DNA from: Desmodus rotundus
Lineage: Eukaryota > Chordata > Mammalia > Chiroptera > Phyllostomidae
NCBI RefSeq assembly: GCF_022682495.2
Contig: NC_071397.1
Location: 19,106,739 to 19,170,738, forward strand
Direction of reading: 5' to 3'
DNA: 64,000 nt
Part shown: one piece after another, positions 48,013 to 59,669 of the stretch
Layout: each line of letters begins with the position of its first letter
Position numbering within the stretch: the first letter of the stretch is position 1
Position numbers and translations under genes: made by a program
Notes under the pieces: generated by a model
Database searches by the model: none
Told to the model about the DNA's origin: nothing
What the model saw: only the letters and a program-made list of their open reading frames with translations

Positions 48013-48057
<45 letters not shown>
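48010..48057 (+). terminator. L1 polyadenylation signal and A tail
   Basis: AATAAA leads straight into an unbroken A run of about 45. Such homopolymers decay quickly, so the insertion is young. Confidence 0.9.
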
Positions 48058-48059
<2 letters not shown>

Positions 48060-48069
48060 TCAATAACCC
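48055..48069 (+). repeat. 3' target-site duplication of young L1
   Basis: Second copy of AAAGATCAATAACCC; the genomic text then continues TAGAAATATTAC. Confidence 0.95.
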
Positions 48070-48987
48070 TAGAAATATTACACAGATAAGGAAGCCCTTT
48101 CCATATCGTGTAAAACACAGGCTAGGCTCTCTCGAACATTTTTTGTGAGTTTCAGGGCTTGTGATATTATTGATTGTATCAATAAAGCCCAGTGGTATAA
48201 GACAGAGATAAAAATTCTGGTAATTAGAGTACAGCAAGCACAGCCTTGAGGGTTTGCCACCACTAGTGGGTAATGTATGGCTTTTTCTAATCTAGTTAAT
48301 CCTTTCTGCCTTTTCCTCCATGTAAAATGGAGATAATAACACTTACTGTAGTTTATAGACTGTGCTTTGGGGACTTAGATGAAAGATGTTATTAGATACA
48401 TAGCATATTTTACAGACTATCTAATTGATCACCACTTCACTTCTTCGGTTCAAAGTCTCTATTTCTTTGTGAATGTGGAATATAAGAGAAGATGAGGTTA
48501 AATGCAGTGCCGAGAGTAATATTTTAAATTAGGAACAGTGTTTAATGATTACAAACTTACTGGTATAAATCTTAATAGAGTCAACAAATTCCCTGGCTAT
48601 TTGTTTTAGAGAAAGTTTTATGACTGCTTTGGAGAGTTTTCAAAAGAATGTCACTCTAATGTAATAAGAAAGTTTATTACAAGTCATTTTTCTTCTAAAG
48701 TTCTTATATTTGATATTCAGTGCTCTTATATTTGTGCCAAGTCAGTGAAAATTCTAGAGATAGAAAGAGATAGCGATTTGAGAATGGAGTTAAAATGAAA
48801 ATGCTTCAGGTGCCAACTTGAGGAGTGGGTATAACATCTAACTAAAACTTTTCTGGTAAATATATATATTTTATAAATTCTTGATTAAACATTTGTTCTT
48901 CATTCTTCTCATCTTCTGAATTTTCTGAGAGTCCAAAACTCCTTTTCAAACTTTCTTCTGTACACCTTTTGCAATATCTCTTTTAGG
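48070..48987. other. Unassigned intergenic DNA
   Basis: A patch near 48290-48365 may be a worn MIR (CATGTAAAATGGAGATAATAAC). Nothing else recognised. Confidence 0.4.
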
Positions 48988-49432
48988 TGTTATATTAGTT
49001 TTTCTATGGCTGCTGTAACAAATTACCACAAGCTTAGTGGTTTAAAAGGGCACAAGTTTATTGTCGTATAGTTGGGGAGCTCATGAGTCAGGAATGGGTC
49101 CCAGTGAACTAAAGTCAAGATGCCAACCAGTCTGTCTTCCCTCTGGAGGCCCTAGGGGAGAATTCATCTCGTGCTTTCTGTTAGTTCATGGTCTAGTTAC
49201 ATTTTCAAGGGCAGCTATGGCTGGTCTAGTCTTTCTAACATTGCCATCACTTCACTCTTTCCATTTTTGTCTCCTTCTTACACCTAAAATAAACTTCATG
49301 ACTACATTTCCCCTTCTGCAGTATTCTACTACCTAAATACTTTTTTGCCCTGTAAGGTAACATATTTATAGGTTCTGAGGATTAGGATGTAGATTACAAA
49401 TTTGGGGCCATTGTTCCGCCTACCACAGATGA
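48988..49432 (-). repeat. MLT1-type LTR (ERVL-MaLR), antisense
   Basis: TATTAGTTTTTCTATGGCTG, TGTAACAAATTACCACAAGC, CCCTCTGGAGGCCCTAGGGG and a GGTTCTGAGGATTAGGATGT end are the antisense MaLR LTR in correct order. Solitary LTR. A 91-codon frame (49061-49336) inside is not a gene. Confidence 0.75.
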
Positions 49433-50281
49433 TAAGAAATAAAAGTTCTCAAATGAGTAGTAGGTATAGAAAAATTTTGCCATAAATGCCCTTATTAATC
49501 TAAAAAATTCAAGTTTCTTTTAGTACACATGCATCTTAATTACTTAGACAGCTTCTTTTTTAAAAAAATAAAGCTTCTTATCTTTAAAATTTATTATTAT
49601 ATAGGTGACAATATTTTGGGCTGATAATTACTTGAAAACATATAATAATTAAATCCTGCAATTGTATTTAACCAGTTCTAATATCAGCCAGCATGCACAT
49701 AAACACTGAGTTTGTAAGCCTGCATAGTAATAATAAAAGCTCAATTGAGGAGAAATGCTGTGGGGTATTTTGGAACAGAAAGCACAGCATTATGATAATG
49801 GAGAGTAGCTCTTTTCTTACAGACTTTCATTTGAGAGTGATAACACTGTTAACGCTCCTCAAGGATTTTGTTCTTTTTTTCCCAATCAATACATCTCTGC
49901 ATTCCAGTTAGAGAAAGACTTTGTTGCAAGCAACTCTGGAATCATTTTAATTGTAATTACAATTTATATCATACAACTATCTAAACCTTTGATTGAAAGA
50001 AATACATTTCCAAAGGAATTTGCCACTTCCCCTTCTGAAAATAAGGGTTCTTTCCAAACTTCCTTACTTCTGAGAACACCAATATTCTCCTAGTCACTTG
50101 GTATTATCACTCAACACTTCTATTTTCTTTAGCCAGATCTCAAATTCTGTTATTCTTCTTTTGAAATGATATTCTCACTTTTGCCTACTATAAACCCCAA
50201 CCAATCCATACCAGGATTACTATCAGAACATATCTTAAGGATTATTCTCCATTGATTTTTTAATTTGAAAGCTAAGGGGGA
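49433..50281. other. Unassigned intergenic DNA
   Basis: Nothing recognised. Confidence 0.4.
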
Positions 50282-50520
50282 AAAAGCAGCTCACATTTAT
50301 TGAACAATTTATCATATCCTAGGAAGCATTCCAAATCCTTTAAATTATAAAACTCATTTAGTTCTCACTTTGACCCTAAGAGTTAAGTACTCTTTCAATC
50401 TTGTTTCCTATATTGGGGGAAAAAAATCAACCTTCAGACATGAGGAAGTTCAATAATTTGTTCCAGATTGGACAGATATAAGCAGTAGAGTCAAGATTAA
50501 AAATCTGACAGTCTGGGCTG
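50282..50520 (-). repeat. MIR SINE, antisense
   Basis: CTCACATTTATTGAACAATTT, AAAACTCATTTAGTTCTCAC, CATGAGGAAGTTCAATAATTTG and GTCAAGATTAAAAATCTGAC follow MIR in reverse order. Confidence 0.7.
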
Positions 50521-50999
50521 AGTTTCCAACAAGCTGTTTGCCATGTTGCCTGGAAACTTTTATAAGAGGTGAAGGAACTACATTTGTATTTGGAGTATTT
50601 GTATGACTCACCACAATAATTCTAATATGTGCTCACTCTGAGAGATTTCGTAGGGAACTGGAAAGCGTATGTGATAAGGACAAGGAGCCACTGGGCGTGA
50701 GAGCCTCCATTACCAACTGAGAAAAGAGGAGAAACAGGTCTAACCATCCTCAGACAGAAACAGGCAGAGTCCTGTTTTCTCAGTCCCGCCTTGTCATCCT
50801 TCTCTCAGCCTAGCTAGACAACGCAGCGAGGTGCTCTGATAGCACCTCTTACATCATGTTTTTCTCCTACCCAAGAACCTAAAGCAGCTTTGTAATGCTT
50901 ACAGGAGCAAGTCCAAACTAATCCATCTGGCACTGAAGTTTCTTTGCGTTCAGTTCCATTGTATCTATATAATCTCCCACTCCTTCCAAACACAGATTT
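50521..50999. other. Unassigned intergenic DNA
   Basis: Nothing recognised. Confidence 0.4.
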
Positions 51000-51430
51000 T
51001 CTAATTTCCAAACTTCAGAGTCATCCTTGACTCTTCTCTAGAACATCTTATAGCCAGTCTATCAGCCAATCCCACTGACTCTAATTTCAGAACATATCCC
51101 AAATCCAACCATGTCTCAACACCTGCAGAGACACCACCTTAGACCAAGTACCCATCATTCCTTGCTTAGACTATTGACAGAGCTATCTAACTGGTAGCTG
51201 CTTCTGGCCTTATCTTCCTACAAAATCTCCCAAACACGGCAATCAGAACATCCTTTTAATATAAATGAGTCCCCTGCTCTAATCCTTCTAGTAGCTCCCT
51301 ATATCACACTGTATGAAAACGTAAGGCCAGAGTGTGCAAGGCCTTACACCACCTGGCCCCAGCGATCACTCGCTCTCTGTCCACTCTCATACTTGGTCAC
51401 ATTGCACTTGACATATTGGGACGTAGTGTT
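51000..51430 (+). repeat. Ancient L2-type LINE fragment
   Basis: TTGACTCTTCTCTAGAACAT, CAATCCCACTGACTCTAATTTC, TAGACTATTGACAGAGCTATC, CTCCCTATATCACACTGTATG and GTGCAAGGCCTTACACCACC are in the order of the old LINE seen at 9752-10410. Confidence 0.5.
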
Positions 51431-52124
51431 GTTAGCAGATGTGTATCTGGGGGTAATTTATGAAAATATAGGGCCACTACCTAGAACAAATAGTTAGGTG
51501 AAAAACTTGAGTTTTATATAAAAGTATTGGCTGCAATTTCTGGGGGTAAAAACAATCATTATATTTGAAGTTTTTAAAATATACTTCTATATGAAAAATG
51601 GGATTAAAAGTCACCTTTTAATTCTCTTACATGTTTTGAAAAATTCATTTTAGCTAGTTATAATATACCAGTAATAAAGAACATCACACCAGAGATATTA
51701 ATAAATTAACATTTTCTAAAGGGAGGGACCTTATTAAAACAAAAATCTGACTCAGACTTACTTTTTAATATGGTTATCTAGTAAGTTTGCCTTTTAGTGA
51801 TAACTAGTGAAAAGTGAGCCTGAGAGGTAGCTCCCTCTTTTTCCTTTCTTGAAATAAAATCACTGTCAAAACTAATAAACACAGATTTACCTTATCTTCT
51901 GTTTAAATCTACATCTGAGAAAAGTCTCTATAATGAGATTTTTGAGCATTGAAAAAATAAATTTTATTTCAATGCTAAACAAACTAGTATAAAACTAACT
52001 AACTAAATGTCTTTCTATAAACTTATTAAACATTGGTGTGGTTCTTGCAACTGACCAATGGTGCCATAGCAAAATCTACAAAATAAAATTGCAAAATATT
52101 AAATGATATAATGGGAAAGATTTT
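51431..52124. other. Unassigned AT-rich DNA
   Basis: Nothing recognised. Confidence 0.4.
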
Positions 52125-53090
52125 TAATTGTGACAAAATATACATAACATGAACTTTACCATTTTAACTATTTTTAAATGAAATTGAGTTTATTTGTATT
52201 GTTGTGCAATACCACCGCTATCCATTTCCAAAACTTTTTTAGAACCCCAAGCCAAAACTCTGTGCCCACTAAAGAATAGCTCCACTATTTCACTTTCTGT
52301 CTTTATGAATTTGGCTGTTCGAGGTACCACAAGAAGTAGAATCATGCAATATTTGTCCTTTTGTGTCTGGTTTATTTTACTTCTCACAATATTTTCAATG
52401 TTTATCAATATTGTATTATGTATTAGAACTTCATTCCTTTTTAATGCTGAATAATAGTCTATTTTGTGTATATACCATATTTTGTTTATGCATTCCTCTA
52501 TTGGTAGACATTTAAGTGTTTCTACCTTTTGGTTATCATAAATAATAATTCTTGGATATTGGTCAAATCTGCTTTCAACTCTTTTTTGTATATAACTAGA
52601 ACTGAATTTCTGGATCATATGGTAATTGTTTAATTTTTTGAGGAAGTGAAATATGATTTTCTATAGCAGCTGCACTATTTTACATTTCCATCAGCAATGT
52701 ACAGTGGTTCCAATTGCTCTACACGCCTAAAAAAATTTTATAGGCCTCCTAGTTGGTGTGAGGATATTTTTTTTAATCTCAGGATGAGAAACAATTTCTA
52801 AATATAATATGGGGAGAAACAGAAGCCATGAAATGATAAATTCGTGAACTTGATTACTTGAAAATGAAAAATGTTTAAGTTTCTACATGGCTGAAATCAT
52901 CATAAGAAAAAAAAACTAGAAAATAATTGCAACTTTCAGACAGGAGTTGATTTTCTTAATCCACATAAATAAAACAATAATTACCAACCAACTGAAAAGT
53001 GGGAAAAGAGTGTAATTAGAAAGTTAACAGAAGAGAAAATGTAAATATGAGTTTCTGGTTATGAGATAGTATGAATTTCAGGTTATCCAT
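52125..53090 (-). mobile_element. Old L1 with probable 5' inversion
   Basis: The minus-strand segment (52125-52745) holds the ORF2 C-terminal region and 3' UTR of an old L1 (GTTGTGCAATACCACCGCTA, GAATTTCTGGATCATATGGT). From about 52775 the plus strand carries ORF2 text equal to intact-L1 codons of about 990-1085 (TTTAAGTTTCTACATGGC). The segments abut near codon 1085-1105, so the layout fits twin priming with a small junction loss. A 142-codon antisense frame (52190-52618) covers the ORF2 tail by chance. No duplication was resolved. Confidence 0.62.
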
Positions 53091-54929
53091 CTTCAAAGTG
53101 AACTAATGAAATCTACTATAGTAAGCTAATAGACTAAATGGTAGGTTATCAATGAAAAAATTCATATGCTTTAATTAGCAATGTAGAGTCTCTTGGAAGT
53201 AGAGGAATACTATCTACTTAGGACTGGGACCAAAGAAAAGTAGTTCTTAACTTGGAACTCAGCTGAAAAAATAATTTCTTCAGCACCAAGTTTTAAGAGA
53301 TAACCAACCAACTTAAAGTATTAAAATATAAACCAGATTATTGAATTAGATTGTTAAGTTAGCTTCAATTTAGTTGTCACTTATAGAACAGATGCTGCAA
53401 AAAGAATATGTACAGGAAATATGTACAGGAAATTTTTCAACCAAATATCAATCTATGAGAAGAAATCATAGAACTTTTTGATATTAGCAATACAAAGTTA
53501 TGGGAAGAAAAACTATTAAAATTTCTTACACCCTCATCATCAGAGATCAAAATAGCATGAAGCTCCCTAAAATATTCACCTGCCATAAGAAATGTGGCTT
53601 AGTGAGTCTTGTAACTGTTTTAGTGTAATTCTAAGGAGCCTCATTAATTTTGAGAATGATTCTTCCCTGAGCAGAACTCCCTGGTAAGGAAAACCTGTTT
53701 AAATTTCATAAATATTTTGTACAGGAGGTGTGTGCTTAATTGTCATGTTTCAACCAGAGGATCAGAATGGTCGAGAACATCGGTGTGTGTAGCAGCACTT
53801 CCAGTCTCGCCTATGGGGCTCTTAGTAAATGAGTAATTAACACTCTTGTAACGTATACGGAAAAGCAAAGTTAATCAGCTCAAAAATTATTTTTTACAAT
53901 AGATATTACCTTTTTTAACTCCAATTAATAAACTAACTTATTTAACTTATTATAAACTAACTTATATAATCAGGCATATTTTAAAATCTTTACTCTTGTT
54001 GCTGTTGAGAAGAGACATCACGGGGCAAGGGTGTGGAGGGCAGCTGCTGAAAATAACCGCAGGTGCTGAAGAGTACACTATAAGAAAGCATGGCGGAAAC
54101 CGCTAGATGCACCCCGTTATGTGCCTTCCTCTTATTCTCCAGTAGTAGATTATTAACCAGCACATTGATGAGAAGTTCACTTCCTTCCTCACTTATTTTC
54201 TACTTAGGCATGGCCAAGTGACAAACTCCCTGCTACTAAATAAGGAGCAGAAACATTATGTGAGGACTCCTAGAAATACTCTTTAAAGGGCTGGAGCCAC
54301 CGTTTGTTCTTTCTTTTCTCCTTGCTCCTAAAAATGCAGGGAGGTGCTGGGCTGAAATCACATCTTTGATTGTGAGAGCATTCAATTTGTATAGAGGGAC
54401 AATGAGATAGAAGAACCCCTGGCTCCTGGAACCTCCTGGAAATTTCTATCTCGTTCATGCCACCGCTTGTATATTTCTATTGAATATAGCAAAATCCAAG
54501 CTTAGCAAAAAAAGGAGCAAAGGTGACCACAAGTTAACAAGTTTCAAGACTTCTATAATAGTCCAAGGAAGAGATGATCAGAGTTAAGACATAATGGAAT
54601 AATAATAAGTAGTAAGATTTAGGATGTATTTTAAAGGATAATCTAATAGGATTTGTTGTAGGTTATAATATAAAGGGGGAAATCAAGCATGCATCCACAT
54701 TTTTTGCTGAAATAAAAAGAAATGGAATTACTATTTACTGATTTGGTTAAGATTACAAGTGGGGCAGGGTTGTTTTCTTTCATTTAATTTCTAAAGGTCA
54801 GGCCTAGCCAAGCCTTTATTTTGGATATGTTGGTTTTAGTGCTATTATATATCCAACTTGAAATATGGTGAAGATATCTAATGAATAATTCTGCTGTTCA
54901 AAGGAGAAGACCAGGGTGGAGGTAAAATT
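53091..54929. other. Unassigned intergenic DNA
   Basis: Contains a direct 12-bp repeat (ATGTACAGGAAAT twice at 53408-53432). No exon recognised. Confidence 0.4.
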
Positions 54930-55420
54930 ATGGACCCATCAGAGATCATCGAAAGGAATAAGTATAGATAAAGAAGAGGGAAACGGATGATCTGAGGTGT
55001 TCCAGTGTTTATAAGTCCCCAAAATGAGGATGAGTTAGTAAAGAAACTCAAAAGCAGCCAGTGAGGCATCTTAGAGGGCTGACGGCATGGGGTCGAGGGT
55101 TATGTTTCAAGAAGGATACAGTGATCAACTGTGACAAATGCTGCTGGTGGATCCAATTAAACACAAACCAAGAAATGGCCATTGGATTTGGCGATGTGAG
55201 TGATGTGCACAATTTTGTCAACAACTGCTTTCGTTAGTGGTGGGGGGAAAGATGCGGTGGAATGAATTCTAGAAGGAATGAGAAGATAAACATGAGAAAC
55301 TCCTGGTACAGACAACTCTCTTTGGAACATTTGTTGTAAAGAGGAGCAAAGAAATGAGGAAGCTGGTTTTAAATTTTTTTTCATTTTTTTTAGATGGGAA
55401 TACTAGAACATGTTACAATA
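54930..55420 (-). repeat. Ancient L2-type LINE fragment
   Basis: AAATGCTGCTGGTGGATCCAA, ATGGCCATTGGATTTGGCGA, TCTAGAAGGAATGAGAAGAT and GTTGTAAAGAGGAGCAAAGA are in the order of the same antisense old LINE family. The stretch reaches the T-rich run at 55373-55390. Confidence 0.45.
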
Positions 55421-56033
55421 TTTGTACGTTCACAGAAAATGTTCACTAGAGAGAGCCGGTGGGAAGGATGAAACAGGAGAGGGGAGGCCACTTCCTGTCC
55501 ATGAGTGGGCAACAAGGGATGGAATCTAGTGCACCTGTGGAGGGATTGAACTTTTGCAGGAATAAGGATAGTTCCTTCAAGGGTTAGAGCAATGTTTACT
55601 ATTTAGGTTTTTATATTTGGTTGCTCAAATGTTGGGACATTTTCTTCTGGTTTCTTCTGTTTTCTCAGAGGGTGCCATTATTAGTAATGGCGAGGTCCAG
55701 GATTCAATCATGGGAGTGGTTGTATCTTCTTTGACCTACAGTAGGTTGGAGAAGAGATAAACAACAACACAAACAAACAAACAGGGGAAAACAGTGACCA
55801 AGGTATATTGGCAAGATAATCTATGTGGATACTGTGCTCACTAAGAATGAGAGCGCTGTACTGCTGCTGGAATCTTCGAGAGAATTAAAGAGAGTGACTA
55901 AGAAATCATAGATGACCATAACAAGAAGAGATAATAAGTGGCCAAATTACTCATGTGCTGCACTCCTTACATTGAACTATCTTAGCTATGTGAATGCACC
56001 GGAACCTTGAAATAATTCTAATGTTCTCAATAC
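55421..56033. other. Unassigned intergenic DNA
   Basis: Nothing recognised. Confidence 0.4.
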
Positions 56034-56200
56034 AATATTGATTTATTTTATCCAATTTTATCAAGTGCTCTCATTGTGCTAGGCACCGAAGAAAGAAAGG
56101 TGAACTAGAATGGCACAGTCTCTGATATTAGATACATCAGTCCAATAGAGGAGACAGACATGAAAATAAATAGTAATGCAGAAAAAATGCATCCCAGCAA
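56034..56200 (-). repeat. L2 3' end fragment
   Basis: AGTGCTCTCATTGTGCTAGGCAC followed by CCAATAGAGGAGACAGACATG is the antisense L2 tail. Confidence 0.65.
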
Positions 56201-57059
56201 TATGTAGAACATTAACATGGCATTAGGGTAGTAGTGAATTTTTGAAATGAGAGCCTTCTGGATCATACGCAAGTCATCCCTAGATGCAGTTCAAAAACAG
56301 ATTTACCTTTCGTTGATTTTCCCAAAAATATCTAGCGAGAACCATATAAAAGTGCACAAAGTACAGAAGAAGATGCAATGACATATTAGATTCAAACCCC
56401 ATCTTCATACTGCGTTGTATTACGGGAGGTCATGTCATAGGGGAGATTTCCCATGGTTAATTTTTTTCCTGACATTTTATTTAGGCAGCCACGTAAGTTC
56501 TGTTCAGCTAGGGGCAAAGTGGGTTTTTCATGTTACATCAAATTGTCTGAGTCGTGTAAACATTTGTTTAAAATTTAAAGCCAGATCTTCAGACAAGAAA
56601 AATATTAGGGGAAAACGAAACTAGATACTGAAGACAGTGTGCACCGAGTGTTATCTCTCCAAACATATTCACAAGATTATCTATGAGAGCTTAACAAATG
56701 CTCAGTATCAGCAGGATATCATTTCCTTATATTTTTGGATTAAATAATAATACACATCAAGATGACTCATAATGCCACACGATGGTTGGTATTTACTTCT
56801 TTCTTTTTCCATACCAAATTGTGACACTTGTTTATTTCTTCCCACAGGAAACTTTTTAAAGTTTTTTTTAAAATTAAAGTTAAGGAAAATAAAAGATGTA
56901 TAAAATACAAAGGTGCTTCCAATTTCTTACCCAATATGTACATGTACCACCCAATAATCTTTCAGGAGATTACTTTCTATGACCTGGTTAATATGACTCC
57001 AAACATGTTTTATGTGTATATAAATCTACATCACATACTTAATAAATAGGTTCATACCA
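56201..57059. other. Unassigned intergenic DNA
   Basis: Nothing recognised. The frames at 56415-56624 and 56828-57049 have no family signature. Confidence 0.4.
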
Positions 57060-57312
57060 TTTTTCAATCTGAAATTTTCACTCAAACCATGTCTTGAAAA
57101 GCGTTCAATGACAGCACATTGGGTTCTTTTCATGGCTGTAGAGTATTTCATTGTATACATAAGCCATGACCTACCAGTTTGTAATTTATGAATATATATG
57201 TTGTTCCCAATGTTTCTGCAAACATACGATGCTGCTGTTATACATATATGTTATTTCTAGTGGACAAATTCCTAAAAGTAGAGTCATTTGCTCAAGGAAC
57301 ATGTAAGATTTT
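57060..57312 (-). mobile_element. Very old L1 ORF2 C-terminal fragment
   Basis: GGCTGTAGAGTATTTCATTG, a GATGCTGCTGTTATACATAT block and TCCTAAAAGTAGAGTCATTTGC are the complement of the conserved ORF2 tail, strongly diverged. Confidence 0.55.
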
Positions 57313-57349
57313 AATTTTAATAGATATTGTCAAATTCATAACCCCAACC

Positions 57350-58320
57350 ACAATATGTACAATATAGGAGAGACCTGATACCGCACCGCTGGCAAAGAGG
57401 AATAGCATCAATCTGAATGTCTAATAGCAGAGTACTGCTTACAGAAGCTACGTCACCTGAATGTCAACTGATGGTCGTTGGCACCAATTCGATGCCAGCA
57501 AGAATCCCCAAGTTGGGGTGCAATGATGGAGGAAACTTTACTCAGTGCAAACACCTCAACTGTGATACAGCACAGCTGCTAGGCAGTCATGGGGCGAGGT
57601 AGCCTCAAGGTCAGGCCCTTTTCCAGCTAGACAGCTCTGCTCTGCTCTACTCTGTGCTGGACTGCTCCATTCTGCTGTGATGAGACATCTTTAGTTTTAG
57701 CTCCAGCTAAGGAAATGCAGTCTCTAACCTTGGTAGAACGAGAAAATGTTCATCCAGAGCCTGTGGAATTCCCAGCCCACTGCCCTTACAGTAGACACAG
57801 TCCCAAACTCTCCATTTTGCATAGCCCCCAGCTTGCTAGCCTCTTTGAGCTGGGACCCGGAAATCACTTTGCTTGTGATTTTCTGATCTCCCTGCCCAGT
57901 TGTATTCAGTGGGAGCAAACCACACTTTCTATCTTATCCCTTTCTTGGCAGGGCAGCTGTGCATGGGGTCCCTGCTCAGCATGCTTCAGCTCCCCTTTTA
58001 AAAAGTCTTTCTGTGTCACGGACAGTCCGCCCTCACCACCTCTCCAAAAAGCCAGAAGTCTCTCACGGGCACAGCTGGTTGCAGCCTGCCTCGCCCCACC
58101 CAGGAGCAAACAGAGTCCCTCTCTCTCTCTGGCACTTTCCCAGTTGGCGTGTGGCGCTGCAGCTGTGGGTGATGAGCTACTCACTGTGTGCGACCTTGCA
58201 CAACCTTCCAAGTCACTTCCTGCCCGGATCTGTGGGCTTCCCGCCTGGGACTAGGGCCCCTGCCCTAAAAGGGGAGGGAGCCACAAAGCTGTAATTTCTG
58301 ATCAATCTCTTGACATCTAT
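57350..58320. other. GC-richer block, possible LTR
   Basis: About 1 kb richer in GC than its flanks, with an internal CTCTGCTCTGCTCTACTCTG run (57628) and open frames on both strands (up to 179 codons at 57715-58254 +) lacking any domain signature. Composition and length fit a solitary LTR or other retroelement leader. No TG...CA ends, duplication or internal retroviral gene was found. Confidence 0.25.
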
Positions 58321-58739
58321 AGGCACCATACATGGGGTATTTCCCCTTCAACTTATGAAATTTCCTACAGCCCATTGTGAAGTATCTTTTGTCCTCCTTG
58401 GCTCAAAACTTCTTATCATCTAAGATTCCACTGATTTCTTCTGGGGTTTTTGTTGGAAGATCAGCCGAGAATCCAAATTGGGGGCTACAGCAAGTGGACT
58501 CAGTTTCCACCTACCTGGTTGCCATTTTCACCCCAGCATTTACTTCTTAATAACTATCATACTGTGCTAGTGAATAACCAGCACCAAAAAAAGAATTTGC
58601 CTTCTTCCTGGTGTTATTACATACCTTTACTATTGGAATTTTAATATAATATCAGTTTATTGAAAGGAACTCAATATTTATTGATTTTAATTTATAGTAA
58701 TATTTTACTTGAAAAAATTTTCAATTACGCATGTAACAA
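58321..58739. other. Unassigned intergenic DNA
   Basis: Nothing recognised. Confidence 0.4.
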
Positions 58740-58880
58740 TATGTTAACATTTATTTCATCATATTTAAATTAGGGAAAATAATAATATTTATCTCATAAG
58801 GTTACGGTGAAGCTAAAATGATACATGCAAAGCTATGAAAAATGTTCAATAAATGTTCGCTAATGTTATTACCATTGTCA
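58740..58880 (+). repeat. MIR SINE 3' fragment
   Basis: TCATAAGGTTACGGTGAAGC, AAATGATACATGCAAAGC and TGTTCAATAAATGTTCGC are the MIR 3' half. Confidence 0.6.
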
Positions 58881-59484
58881 TCAAATTATTATTAAAACTA
58901 CACAGATATTTCATTTTAAAACAAAACCCAACTAGTAGTAGGGCAAGCACACATTGAAGCTTAATTGAATTAGCAGAGACAGAGGAGTGACATCAAGGGC
59001 TGGAATACTGTTGAGCTTCAGAAGACAATGGGTTAGGTCCAGGAGAACCATCAAAATTCTCTTCCCAACTTTCTTCTTAATCTCTCCCCATATGTATCAG
59101 TTTTTCCATGTTGGCATAACGGCATTCTCTGCCTCCCATCTTCAGGGTAGAATTGTGTTACCACATCCCTCAAGTTTACGTATTGCAATTCCAGCCACAA
59201 TGCTTTGGCTAACTAGCTGAATCTCCAGATCTTTTCCCTACAGGATATAAAATGCGGGCAGTCCAACTTGGTTCAGTAATCTCCTCCTGAGTGTGTTGGG
59301 ATCAAGGACACAGTTTAAAAATAGTTCCATCTCACTCCTGTGATGCTTGGGACAGTTTCCAGAGTGAAGAGGATTAGTGTGAGCACTGCAAACAAGATAT
59401 GCTTTGTCCTATTCTTGTTTCTCAGCACATATTTGTCTTTCTTCCCATGTATCTAAACTTATCCATGATTCCACTAACTGATGC
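58881..59484. other. Unassigned intergenic DNA
   Basis: Nothing recognised. Confidence 0.4.
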
Positions 59485-59591
59485 ATAGCAACAAACACAC
59501 TCAAGATTCCCATAACAACAAACACACTTGAATGTGTTTGCATAACAACAAACACACTCAAGTATTCTATGTTAGGAGGAATCCTAACATA
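59485..59591. repeat. Three-copy tandem repeat plus hairpin
   Basis: A unit ATAACAACAAACACACTCAAG (first copy ATAGCAAC...) occurs three times, starting at 59485, 59512 and 59542. The middle copy carries an inverted repeat (CAAACACA...TGTGTTTG). Straight after comes a hairpin, TATGTTAGGA / GGAA / TCCTAACATA, at 59568-59591. Confidence 0.8.
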
Positions 59592-59669
59592 AAATTGCTT
59601 ACTTCACCCAAAGGTATGCCATAGAGCATATACTGGGACATTTTTAGGGAAGAAACAACTCAAACATTC
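59592..59669. other. Unassigned
   Basis: Short spacer between the tandem repeat and the L1 fragment. Confidence 0.4.

Larger units (their letters stand above)
41307..48069 (+). mobile_element. Full-length intact L1 retrotransposon with target-site duplication
   Basis: Complete LINE-1: 5' UTR from 41322, ORF1, ORF2, 3' UTR, AATAAA (48010-48015 region) and an A run of about 45 (48013-48057). The 15-bp duplication AAAGATCAATAACCC is identical on both sides (41307-41321 and 48055-48069; the first three A merge with the tail). The target bottom strand reads CTTT/GTTC, a variant of the L1 endonuclease TTTT/AA site. Neither ORF has a stop or frameshift. Identical duplications, an uninterrupted tail and intact frames indicate a very recent insertion. 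Human L1 is similar in size (6 kb, ORF2 1275 aa). Confidence 0.97.

Noticed and set aside
52190..52618. 142-codon antisense frame as a gene
   Set aside because: Reads the worn ORF2 C-terminus (NKIWYIHKIDYYSALKRNE resembles the L1 tail), so it is an L1 remnant.
57715..58254. 179-codon frame as a host or viral gene
   Set aside because: Open frames occur on both strands over the same GC-rich block, with no domain, signal or conserved motif.
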